Source: DASZBX01 sp035943635 | Lineage (GTDB): Bacteria; Actinomycetota; Actinomycetes; Streptomycetales; Catenulisporaceae | Direction of reading: 5' to 3' | DNA: 64,000 bases | NCBI GenBank assembly: GCA_035943635.1 | Contig: DASZBX010000007.1 | Span: 62,001-126,000 of the forward strand | Part shown: piece after piece, positions 39,936 through 47,420 of the stretch | Layout: each line of letters opens with the position of its first letter | Position numbering within the stretch: the stretch's first letter is position 1 | The notes under the pieces: model-generated | What the model saw: only the letters and a program-made list of their open reading frames with translations | Database searches by the model: none | Told to the model about the DNA's origin: nothing | Position numbers and translations under genes: made by a program

Positions 39936-42263
39936 CTACGCGAGGGAGAAGTCGTCCGCGTAGTAGGTCGGCTGGCCATACCATCCGTGTACCCAGATCG
40001 TGACGCTGGTCGTCGAGGCGCCGGTGGTGAAGGTGGTGGACAGTTGCTGGTAGCCGGACGTGCCCGGGGTCCAGGAGGAGGTGTCGGTGCCACCGGTTCC
40101 GGTGTCGCCGAGGTACACGTAGCTGCCGTTGACCCAGGCCGACAGGGTGTACGTGGTGTTCGGCTTGACGGTGACCGTCTGCGAGCACTGCGCGTCATCG
40201 GTCACGCTCGGGGCGCCGGACAGGGCGTGCGTGCCGGAGTGCACCGGGGTGGTGACGACTGACGCGAGGTTGTTGGAGCAGGTCCACGGCGCGAGGCTGC
40301 CGGTCTCGAAGCCGCCGTTGGCGACGCCGGTGCCGCTGGGGGCGGTCGTCGTGGGCGGCGTGGAGGCCGGGGCGGTGGTCGCCGGGGCGGTGGTGGCCGG
40401 CGGGGCGGTCGTGTGCGGTGCAGTCGCGGTGGCTGTCGGGCCGGCCGTCGAGCCGCCTCCGCAGGCGCCGTCGTCGGTCCAGACGGCCTGGGAGTTGTTG
40501 CCGGGGATGTCGCCCTGGGTCCACCACTTGGCGGTCCACTGGTGGCCGTTGTAGGACACGATCGCGCCGCCGTTGTACGCGGTGGTCGAGACCCACGCCG
40601 CGGCGGTGCAGGTGCCGGTGCCGCCGGTCGGGGCCGCGGTGGCCGTGGCGCTCGCCGTGGCGGTGGCGCTTGCCGTGGCCGTGGCGGTCGCCGACGCGGT
40701 GGCCGAGGCGGTCGCGCTGGCCGAGGAGCTGGCCGGGGCGGTGGGCGCGACCGGGCAGCTGCCGGCTGAGCCGTTCATGTCGGTCGACGCGTCGTTGAGC
40801 AGGGTCGCCGCCGGGTCTAGGTCGTCGAGCGAGAACATCATGAACCCGCCCAGGCCGTTGCAGTGGGCGTAGTCGGCCCGGGCCTGGATGGACTGCGCGT
40901 CCTCGCCGCCGTAGAAGTTGTTGCCGTCATAGAAGTACGCGGAGTCGGTGGTCGAGTCCCAGAAGGTGTCCGAGGGGTTGTTCACCGTGCCCTGCAGTTC
41001 CTTGTACATGGCGGTGCCCGGCACGTTCCCGGAGTCGGTCTGCCCGGCCGACGGGCCGGTCGCGCTCTGGTAGAGGCCGTGGTTGGGTCCCGCGGGCACT
41101 CCGGTCCAGCCGCGGTAGTAGAACGGCAGTCCGAGGGTCAGTCTGCTTGGTGGGAAGCCTCCGGTGATGCCGTATTGGGAGTCGCCGACGGTCCAGGCTC
41201 TGACCGAGTTGTCGATGCTGAACGTCTCGTTACCGGGGGCGACCTTCGGCTCGGGGGAGTTCGGGTTCGCGTACAGCGGGTCCTGTTCGTCGGCCGGGCC
41301 GGTCGGGTTCCAGGCGCCGTACATGTCGTACGACATCAGGTCGCCGAAGGTCAGGTACTGGCCGATCTGGTTGGTCTGGATCTTCGCGATGTTGTCCTGG
41401 CCGGCCGGCAGGGCGGCGGACAGGGCGTAGGACTTGCCGTTGGCGGTCCCGGCCGTGTTCAGCTCGCTGCGGAACTCGCCGAGCAGCGCGGTGTAGTCGG
41501 CGGTGTCGTTGGGCGAGGTGATGTTGCCCAGGTGCCCGCTGGTCGACGCCGGGTACTCCCAGTCGATGTCGAAGCCGTCGAAGATGCCCGCGGCCGTGCC
41601 GGTGCCGCCGAAACCGGCCTGCGAGGGCAGGTTGCCGTCGAGGAACATGTCGACGCAGGAGGAGACGAACTTCTGCCGGGAGGCCGGGGTGGCGGCGACC
41701 TCGGAGAAGTACTTGGAGTAGGTCCAGCCGCCGATCGACAGCAGGATCTTGAGGTTGGGGTACTTCGCCTTCAGCTCCTTGAGCTGGTTGAAGTTGCCCG
41801 CGATCGGCTGGTTCCAGACGTCCGCGGTCCCGTTGACCGCGGTGCCCGCGTCGAAGGTCTTCTGGTAGTCGGCGTACGCGTCGCCGGCGCCGTCGCCCGC
41901 GTTCGGGTCGTTCTCCCCGGCCGGGTCCGGGTCGCTCGCCTTGGTGCTCTCCATGCAGGTCAGGTTGGCCGGGTCGATGTTCTCGAAGTCGTAGATCAGG
42001 TAGTTGAGGTTCCCCGCGATGCCCTCGGTGTCCAGGTTCTTCAGGTAGAAGGCGTTCTGGTAGATCGACCACTGGTCGAAGTAGGCGACCTTCAGGCCGC
42101 CGGAGGTGGCGGCCGCGCCGGTGGTGTTCCCGGCCGCCGCGAGGGCGGTGCCCGACTGGGTGAGCAGAACGCCGCCGGTGGCGGCGATCACGGCCGCGGC
42201 GGCGGCAGTGGCGATCAGGCCTCTGCTTCGGTGGCGTCCCTTGACGCGGAGACTGCGCAACAA
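39936..42263 (-). CDS. Secreted GH18 chitinase with two carbohydrate-binding modules
   Basis: 775 aa from TTG 42261-42263, chosen because AAGGAG lies 9 bases upstream and the Sec signal (RHRSRGLIATAAAAAVIAAT) follows directly; the longer open frame beyond it is Pro/Thr noise. GH18 domain with ILLSIGGWTYSKYF, the catalytic DGFDIDWEYP and LMSYDMYG. A linker of alternating Ala/Ser/Thr (about 505-545) leads to a CBM5/12 module (AWVSTTAYNGGAIVSYNGHQ, WTQGDIPGN) and, after another Thr/Pro linker, a C-terminal beta-sandwich module (NGGFETGSLAPWTC, YADDFSLA). Hydrolyses chitin outside the cell. DasR-like boxes lie upstream. Confidence 0.94.
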   Translation of the reverse strand: MLRSLRVKGRHRSRGLIATAAAAAVIAATGGVLLTQSGTALAAAGNTTGAAATSGGLKVAYFDQWSIYQNAFYLKNLDTEGIAGNLNYLIYDFENIDPANLTCMESTKASDPDPAGENDPNAGDGAGDAYADYQKTFDAGTAVNGTADVWNQPIAGNFNQLKELKAKYPNLKILLSIGGWTYSKYFSEVAATPASRQKFVSSCVDMFLDGNLPSQAGFGGTGTAAGIFDGFDIDWEYPASTSGHLGNITSPNDTADYTALLGEFRSELNTAGTANGKSYALSAALPAGQDNIAKIQTNQIGQYLTFGDLMSYDMYGAWNPTGPADEQDPLYANPNSPEPKVAPGNETFSIDNSVRAWTVGDSQYGITGGFPPSRLTLGLPFYYRGWTGVPAGPNHGLYQSATGPSAGQTDSGNVPGTAMYKELQGTVNNPSDTFWDSTTDSAYFYDGNNFYGGEDAQSIQARADYAHCNGLGGFMMFSLDDLDPAATLLNDASTDMNGSAGSCPVAPTAPASSSASATASATASATATATASATATASATATAAPTGGTGTCTAAAWVSTTAYNGGAIVSYNGHQWTAKWWTQGDIPGNNSQAVWTDDGACGGGSTAGPTATATAPHTTAPPATTAPATTAPASTPPTTTAPSGTGVANGGFETGSLAPWTCSNNLASVVTTPVHSGTHALSGAPSVTDDAQCSQTVTVKPNTTYTLSAWVNGSYVYLGDTGTGGTDTSSWTPGTSGYQQLSTTFTTGASTTSVTIWVHGWYGQPTYYADDFSLA

Positions 42264-42380
42264 GGCGGTCTTCTCCTTCTCGATCGGTGGCTGCGATCCG
42301 GGAGCGATGCGCCGTCGCCGTGGACCGAAGAAGTGTGCGGACTGGGGTGATTGTGGAGTGGGCGGAGGCGGGGTGTCAAG

Positions 42381-42410
42381 AGTGGTGTAGTCCAATAGGA
42401 CTAGACCAAT
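42381..42410 (-). promoter_or_regulatory. Two tandem DasR-like boxes upstream of the chitinase gene
   Basis: On the chitinase strand the sequences ATTGGTCTAGTCCTAT (42395-42410) and ATTGGACTACACCACT (42381-42396) lie in tandem, 118-147 bp before the TTG start. They match the DasR consensus ACTGGTCTAGACCACT at about 12 and 13 of 16 positions and also recall the paired 12-bp repeats of Streptomyces chitinase promoters. The implied regulation is repression by DasR, released by glucosamine phosphates, on a chitin/GlcNAc signal. The rest of 42264-42690 holds no gene I can support. Confidence 0.55.
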
Positions 42411-42690
42411 TGGGATTGTGGGAGGTGGAGGGGTGGTGGGCGGGAAGGATAACGGGGGCTTAATAAAATCCAGGTAAACCGGGTCATCGAGCTTGACCGT
42501 GGCATCAGGGTCTTGAGTGCTTGCGGGGTTGGCCGTGGCGTCCGCTGGTTCGTCTGGTGAGGTGTCCTCGGGCTCGTCGGGTGGTGGCCCGTGCCCGCCG
42601 AGAGTTGCGTGCATACCGGGGTCGTGATGCTCGGACCTCGTAGCAGGGGGCCGATTCCGGTGAGGCCGGGCCGGGGGCATAATCCTCGGT

Positions 42691-43062
42691 GTGGACGTGC
42701 GGCGGCTCGCGGTAATCGACATGTACGGCTCTCGTGGCACGATGCGCCGACGGCGGATCGTCGTGGCGGAGTTCGTCGGTGGTGTGATCGCCGGGGCGGG
42801 CTTCGGTACGTGGCTGCTGATTGCCTCGTCCGGCCCCACCTCTTGGGTGTTCGCGCTCTGGGTGCTGGGCGTGGGATTGAACTATGCGCCCCTGGCGGCG
42901 TACGCGATCGCGCTGGGGCGCCCCGGCGTCCTGGATGCGGAGTTGGCCGGCGTTGATACAGGCCGTGAGTCGCGTCGTTACGGCCTGCTTCAGTTCTGGA
43001 TTCTTGTGCCGTTCGCCTTGGTGGTGTCGGCCGTGCGTGATGTGGCCTCGCGGCGCGCGTAG
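42691..43062 (+). CDS. Small three-helix membrane protein
   Basis: 123 aa from GTG 42691; ATG 42721 is an alternative start giving MYGSRGTMRRRRIVVAEFVG. It has helices at about 26-48 (VVAEFVGGVIAGAGFGTWLL), 53-78 (VFALWVLGVGLNYAPLAAYA) and 101-117 (QFWILVPFALVVSAV), with the block LDAELAGVDTGRESRRYG between the second and third. This pattern occurs widely in actinobacterial proteins of unknown function. No operon partner. Confidence 0.7.
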   Translation: MDVRRLAVIDMYGSRGTMRRRRIVVAEFVGGVIAGAGFGTWLLIASSGPTSWVFALWVLGVGLNYAPLAAYAIALGRPGVLDAELAGVDTGRESRRYGLLQFWILVPFALVVSAVRDVASRRA

Positions 43063-43107
43063 CCTCCGCCGGGTCCTCGTCCCGGCGGGATTGTCGGAGC
43101 CTGTGCA

Positions 43108-43293
43108 GTGCTCGAACTCCGCGCCGTCAGGAGCGGCGGTGACTTCGAGCACTACATCGGCACCGGCCACCTCCTGCTCGGCCTGATCCGCGAAGGACGG
43201 GGCGTCGCGGCCAAGGTACTGGTCGAGGCCGGGTGCGACCTCGACGATCTGCGCGACCACGTCACCCGAATGATCGCGCCGAAGACCGAATGA
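43108..43293 (+). pseudogene. Fragment of a Clp N-terminal repeat domain
   Basis: About 61 residues from a GTG. FEHYIGTGHLLLGLIREGRG and VAAKVLVEAGCDLDDLRDHV reproduce one Clp_N repeat as in ClpC (HxYIGTEHLLLGLIREGEGVAA), but the first 15 residues of the repeat are unlike the family and no second repeat or ATPase follows. Either a decayed relic or a tiny stand-alone Clp_N adaptor; a relic is likelier because the upstream sequence is unrelated and no ribosome site is present. Confidence 0.5.
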
Positions 43294-43543
43294 CCTCGAG
43301 ATCGGTCCGACCCGGCTGGTTCGTGCGCGGCCGGCGCGCGCGACAGCGGTATCGAGCACCACCGCCCGCCCGGATGCGGTAGCCCCCGTGCGGGCGGCGG
43401 GGCCGCGGCCGACGAGCGCGAGTTGTCGAGCGCGCGGACCACTGCGATCATCCAGTTAGCCGCGGCGCGACCCCCGGCGCATCCCGGAGCGCGCGAACAG
43501 GCGACCGGGTTTACCCTGGTGGCCACACTTGCTCACCCCGCCT

Positions 43544-44626
43544 TCAGCTTTTCGCCTCGGCGGTGCCGAGCAGGGCGGCGACGGCCGGGCCGAAGGAGAC
43601 CGAGTAAGACACCTGCGGTGTGTCGCCGCCGGTCTCGAAGCCTCCGATCACCCCGATCACGGTGCCCAGCCCGGTGTTCGAGTCCACCTTCGCCAGGAAC
43701 GGGCTGCCGCTGGTGCCGCTGGGGTAGTCGTCGCAGTCGAATTCCAGCTGCGGGCCGCTGAGCGAGGGGTCGGTGAACTCGGAGGTGTAGTTGGTGCACG
43801 TGACAGGCTCCTGCGTCGACGCGGGATACCCGACCACCTGGACCAGGTTGGTGTACCCGGCGTCGACGCCCAACCGGTCCCCGCCGACCACGTCCTGGAC
43901 GCGCGAGGCCGAGCCGGCCAGGTGCACGGTCAGGAACGCCACGTCGTCGTCCGGGTCGGTGTCCGAGAGCCACTGCGGCGGGACGACGATGTTCGTCACC
44001 TCCCACACGCCGTAGGGGTCCTGGCCGTCGTGGAAGCCGGGGACGAACGCGATGTCGCTGACGTACCCGGTCGTGTCGGCGACGCAGTGCGCCGCGGTGA
44101 CCACGATGTCGCCCTGCGGGCTGTCGACCACGCTGCCGGAGCAGTAGTGGCCGGTGGCCGCGCCGTTCGAGGTGGAGAAGATCGCGCCGACCTGCGGCAC
44201 GCCGGTGAACGCGGTCCCGGCCAACGGGTCGGAGACCTTCATCGGGGTCGACGGCGGCGGGGCCGGCGGGGACTCGGAGACCACCACGGGGACCGGGCCC
44301 GGGCCGGCCGTGGCCGTGACGGCGCCGCCCGCTGCCGACGCGCCGGAGCGGGCCGGGTTCGTGGTGCCGGGGTGGCTGCCGTCGAGCCGGCCCTGCCAGT
44401 AGGCGGCGGCCCGGCTGGCCGTCTCCTCGGGCACCGGCAGCACCCCGCTCTGCTGCAAGCCCGCGTTCAGCTCCAGCCGGTCGTTGCGGCCGGCCGCGAC
44501 ACCGGCCAGGCCCGCGGCCAGGGTCACCGCCAGGCCGACGCACAGTCCGAGCACGACCCGGCCGCGCCGGCCCTTTGCCGCCGGGTGGGCGGCCGGACGG
44601 CTGCGGAGCGGGCTCGGCTGTGGCAT
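43544..44626 (-). CDS. Secreted trypsin-like serine protease
   Basis: 360 aa from ATG 44624-44626, with AGCGAGGA upstream. A basic lead plus one hydrophobic segment (RVVLGLCVGLAVTLAAGLAG, about 25-45) serves as signal or anchor. After a Pro/Ala-rich stretch the S1 fold follows: His in VVTAAHCVAD, Asp in TDPDDDVAFLTV, Ser in DYPSGTSGSPFLAKVDS. All three catalytic residues are present and there is a possible disulfide at the CSGS/AHC pair. Substrate unknown. Convergent with the Clp_N relic and upstream of nothing obvious; hpnH lies behind it on the same strand, separated by a terminator. Confidence 0.9.
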   Translation of the reverse strand: MPQPSPLRSRPAAHPAAKGRRGRVVLGLCVGLAVTLAAGLAGVAAGRNDRLELNAGLQQSGVLPVPEETASRAAAYWQGRLDGSHPGTTNPARSGASAAGGAVTATAGPGPVPVVVSESPPAPPPSTPMKVSDPLAGTAFTGVPQVGAIFSTSNGAATGHYCSGSVVDSPQGDIVVTAAHCVADTTGYVSDIAFVPGFHDGQDPYGVWEVTNIVVPPQWLSDTDPDDDVAFLTVHLAGSASRVQDVVGGDRLGVDAGYTNLVQVVGYPASTQEPVTCTNYTSEFTDPSLSGPQLEFDCDDYPSGTSGSPFLAKVDSNTGLGTVIGVIGGFETGGDTPQVSYSVSFGPAVAALLGTAEAKS

Positions 44627-44682
44627 GCGTCCTCGCTGTCGGTCATCGGTGCGGCCCGGCGCGCACGGGCCCCGGACGTGCT

Positions 44683-44734
44683 CCGGCCGGATCCGGCGCT
44701 GATCGTTTCCCACGATCAGACCAGATCCGGCCGG
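44683..44734 (-). terminator. Terminator downstream of hpnH
   Basis: CCGGCCGGATCCGGCGCTGATCG and a near-perfect complement (one bulge, two mismatches) form a long hairpin directly after the hpnH stop at 44744, closing the hopanoid operon. Confidence 0.75.
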
Positions 44735-44743
44735 TCCGAGCCG

Positions 44744-45748
44744 TCAGGCGCTCCGCAGGGCCCGCACGGACTCCTTGAGCGAGGACATGGTCGCCAGAAC
44801 CGCAGTCGGCTCATATCCACAGTGCGCCATGCAGTTGTCGCAGCGCGGGTCCTTGCCGCGGCCGTAGGCGTCCCAGTCGGTGGTCTCCACCAGTTCCTTG
44901 TACGTCTTCACGTACCCGTCCGACATCAGGTAGCACGGCTTCTGCCACCCGAACAGCGAGTACGACGGGATGCCCCACGCGGTGCAGGCGAACTCCCGCT
45001 TGCCCTCCAGGAAGTCCAGGAACAGGGCCGAGTGGTTCAGCCGCCAGCGCTTGCGGTTGCCCTGGTCGAACGCCTTGCGGAACAGCTCCGTGGTCTGGGT
45101 GACGCCGAGGAAGTGGTCCTGGTCCGGCGCCTTCTCGTAGGCGTAGGCCGGGGAGACCATCATCTGGTCCACCTTCAGGTCGTCGTTGAGGAAGTCCATC
45201 ACCTCGATGACCGTCTGCGGGGTGTCGGTGTTGAAGACGGTCGTGTTGGTGGTGACCTTGAAGCCCTGGGCCTGGGCCGCCTTGATCGCCTCGACCGCCT
45301 TGTCGAACACGCCGTCCTTGCACACGGCCTTGTCGTGCTGCTCCTTCAGGCCGTCGATGTGCACGACCCAGGAGAAGTACGGGTTGGGCTTGAACTTGTG
45401 CATGTGCTTTTCGAGCAGCAGCGCGTTGGTGCACAGGTAGACGAACTTCTTGCGCGCCAGCAGCTGGCGCACGATCTCGTCGATCTGCGGGTGCATCAGC
45501 GGCTCGCCGCCGGCGATGGAGACCATCGGGGCGCCGGCCTCCATGATCGCGCCGATCGCCTGCTCCACCGGCATGCGCTGTTTCAGGACGGAGGCGGGGT
45601 GCTGGATCTTGCCGCAGCCGGCGCAGGCCAGGTTGCAGGCGAACAACGGCTCGAGCTCGACGATCAGGGGGAACTTCTTGACCCCCTTGATGCGCTGCTT
45701 GGCCAGGTACGCGCCGATCCGCACGGACTGCCGGAGTGGAATTGCCAT
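44744..45748 (-). CDS. hpnH: Radical SAM adenosyl-hopene transferase HpnH
   Basis: 334 aa from ATG. Radical SAM cluster motif CNLACAGC (about residue 38-45), followed by MVSIAGGEPLMHP and VVHIDGLKEQHD, and a Cys-rich C-terminal stretch (DPRCDNCMAHCGYEP) as in this SPASM-like family. HpnH joins the 5'-deoxyadenosyl group of SAM to diploptene, the first step of hopanoid side-chain formation. It follows the hpnG-ispH fusion by 79 bp and is the last gene of the cluster, before a terminator. Length and motifs are canonical. Confidence 0.96.
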   Translation of the reverse strand: MAIPLRQSVRIGAYLAKQRIKGVKKFPLIVELEPLFACNLACAGCGKIQHPASVLKQRMPVEQAIGAIMEAGAPMVSIAGGEPLMHPQIDEIVRQLLARKKFVYLCTNALLLEKHMHKFKPNPYFSWVVHIDGLKEQHDKAVCKDGVFDKAVEAIKAAQAQGFKVTTNTTVFNTDTPQTVIEVMDFLNDDLKVDQMMVSPAYAYEKAPDQDHFLGVTQTTELFRKAFDQGNRKRWRLNHSALFLDFLEGKREFACTAWGIPSYSLFGWQKPCYLMSDGYVKTYKELVETTDWDAYGRGKDPRCDNCMAHCGYEPTAVLATMSSLKESVRALRSA

Positions 45749-45827
45749 GATCGAAGCCGGTTCCCTTCGAAAGGTGGTGCCAGAAACGAGTTGCGGGTGG
45801 ATTCGTGACGTCGCGGTCAGTAGCGGA

Positions 45828-47420
45828 CTAGTGGGGCGCGGCGGCGATGAGGTCGGGCATGGGCGGGAGGGTGAATTTGTAGGACTCCTCGATCCCCGGC
45901 GGCTCTTCCCGCCGGACGTGGCCGAGGCCGGACAGGGCGCTGACCACCGCGTCCACGAGCAGCGGCGGGGCCGAGGCGCCCGCGGTCAGGCCGACCGAGC
46001 CGACCCCGGCCAGCCAGGCCGGGTCGATCTCGGCCGGGCCGTCGATCAGGTGGGCCGGCGCGCCGGCCCGCCTGGCCACCTCGGCCAGCCGCAGCGAGTT
46101 CGAGGAGTTGGCCGAGCCGATCACCAGGACCAGGTCGACCCGGCCGGCGATCTCCCGGATGGCCCGCTGGCGATTGGTCGTCGCGTAGCAGATGTCCGAG
46201 GACGGCGGCTCGTTGATCAGCGGGAAGGTCTCCCGCAGGGCGGAGACGACCCCGGCCGCCTCGTCCTCGGCCAGGGTGGTCTGGGTCAGGTAGGACAGGT
46301 GCCCGGCGTCGGCCACCCGCAGTGCGCGGGCCTGTTCCGGGGTCTCCACCAGGTGGATCCGCGGGCCGGAGCCGGCCGCGGCGGTGTTCGGGTCCTCGCC
46401 GAGCAGGCCCTCGGACTCGTCGTGGTCCGGGTGCCCGATGAACACCACGGTGTTGCCGTCGCGCAGCGCCCGGCGGGCCTCGGTGTGCACCTTGGCCACC
46501 AGCGGGCAGGTCGCGTCGACCACGGTCAGCCCGCGCGCGGCGGCCTCCTCGCGCACCGCGGGGGCGACCCCGTGTGCGGAGAGCACCACCGGGACGCCGT
46601 CGGGCACCTCGGTCAGCTCCTCGACGAACACCGCGCCGCGGCGTTCGAGGTCGGCCACCACGTACACGTTGTGCACGATCTGCCGGCGCACGTAGACCGG
46701 GGCGCCGTAGCGGTGCAGCGCCTCCTCGACGATCTCGATCGCCCGCTCGACCCCGGCGCAGAAGGAGCGCGGGGTGGCCAGCAGGACCCGGCGTTCCGGC
46801 CGGACCGCGAGCGCCCAGGACTCCAGCGCGGGAGCCAGATCGCCCAGCCTGCGCAGCGCGGCCCGGCCCCGGGTGATCGTCGCCGGGCTGATCAGCGGCG
46901 CGTCGGTCTCGTCGACGATCACCCGGGCCACCGCGAACGGGGTGTCCTGGGCCAGCGCGCCGAGCCAGGCCGACTCCTGATCCACCGCGAGCACGCCCTC
47001 GGCGGCCAGGGCCCGGCGGCGGGCGCCGAGCGCGATGCTGTGCGTGGTGGCCATCGGGCCCAGGTGCACGGTCAGGCCGAGCCGGCGGGCCGCGGCGGCC
47101 AGCAGCGGGGCCGAGGGGCAGCGGACGACCGAGCCGTCCTCGCCCCGGACCTCGGTGGCCACCACCACGTCGCCGCTGCGCACCTGCGGGGCGACCCCGC
47201 CGGCCACGCCGGAGCTGATCAGCGCGCCGCAGTCCCGGGGCAGCACCCGGGCGGCGCGGCGCGCGCGCATCCCCACCGGCAGCACGGTCGCGGCCACGGC
47301 CGGCTCCTGGGCCGTTCGGCTCAGCCCGGCCCGTACGGCCCGCGCCTCCAGGCCGAGCGCCGTGGCCACGGTCAGCCGGGTCGCCGGTCCGGCGCCCGGC
47401 CCGGTCAGCTGTTCGACCAC
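45828..47420 (-). CDS. HpnG-IspH fusion: hopanoid nucleosidase plus HMBPP reductase
   Basis: 530 aa from GTG 47418-47420, with GGAGG 10 bases before it, overlapping the shc stop by 16 bp. Residues 15-205: nucleoside phosphorylase fold of HpnG (LGLEARAVRAG, ISSGVAGGV, LAVDQESAWLG), which removes adenine from adenosylhopane. Residues 211-530: complete IspH with LLATPRSFCAGVERAIEIVE, Cys221, Cys305 (DATCPLV) and Cys411 (ICYATTNRQ) as [4Fe-4S] ligands, plus QIVHN (His250), SAHG (His284) and TQTTL. IspH makes IPP and DMAPP at the end of the MEP pathway. The two activities sit at opposite ends of hopanoid synthesis. The join near 206-211 is short and in frame, with no sign of sequencing error. Confidence 0.9.
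   Translation of the reverse strand: MVEQLTGPGAGPATRLTVATALGLEARAVRAGLSRTAQEPAVAATVLPVGMRARRAARVLPRDCGALISSGVAGGVAPQVRSGDVVVATEVRGEDGSVVRCPSAPLLAAAARRLGLTVHLGPMATTHSIALGARRRALAAEGVLAVDQESAWLGALAQDTPFAVARVIVDETDAPLISPATITRGRAALRRLGDLAPALESWALAVRPERRVLLATPRSFCAGVERAIEIVEEALHRYGAPVYVRRQIVHNVYVVADLERRGAVFVEELTEVPDGVPVVLSAHGVAPAVREEAAARGLTVVDATCPLVAKVHTEARRALRDGNTVVFIGHPDHDESEGLLGEDPNTAAAGSGPRIHLVETPEQARALRVADAGHLSYLTQTTLAEDEAAGVVSALRETFPLINEPPSSDICYATTNRQRAIREIAGRVDLVLVIGSANSSNSLRLAEVARRAGAPAHLIDGPAEIDPAWLAGVGSVGLTAGASAPPLLVDAVVSALSGLGHVRREEPPGIEESYKFTLPPMPDLIAAAPH

Noticed and set aside
40600..40760. Plus-strand Ala/Val/Arg repeat frame
   Set aside because: It is the reverse complement of the Ala/Ser/Thr linker of the chitinase.
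42264..42839. A 192-residue N-terminal extension of the chitinase frame
   Set aside because: It is Pro/Thr/Arg-rich without homology character, covers the DasR-like boxes, and a good ribosome site plus signal peptide mark the TTG at 42263.
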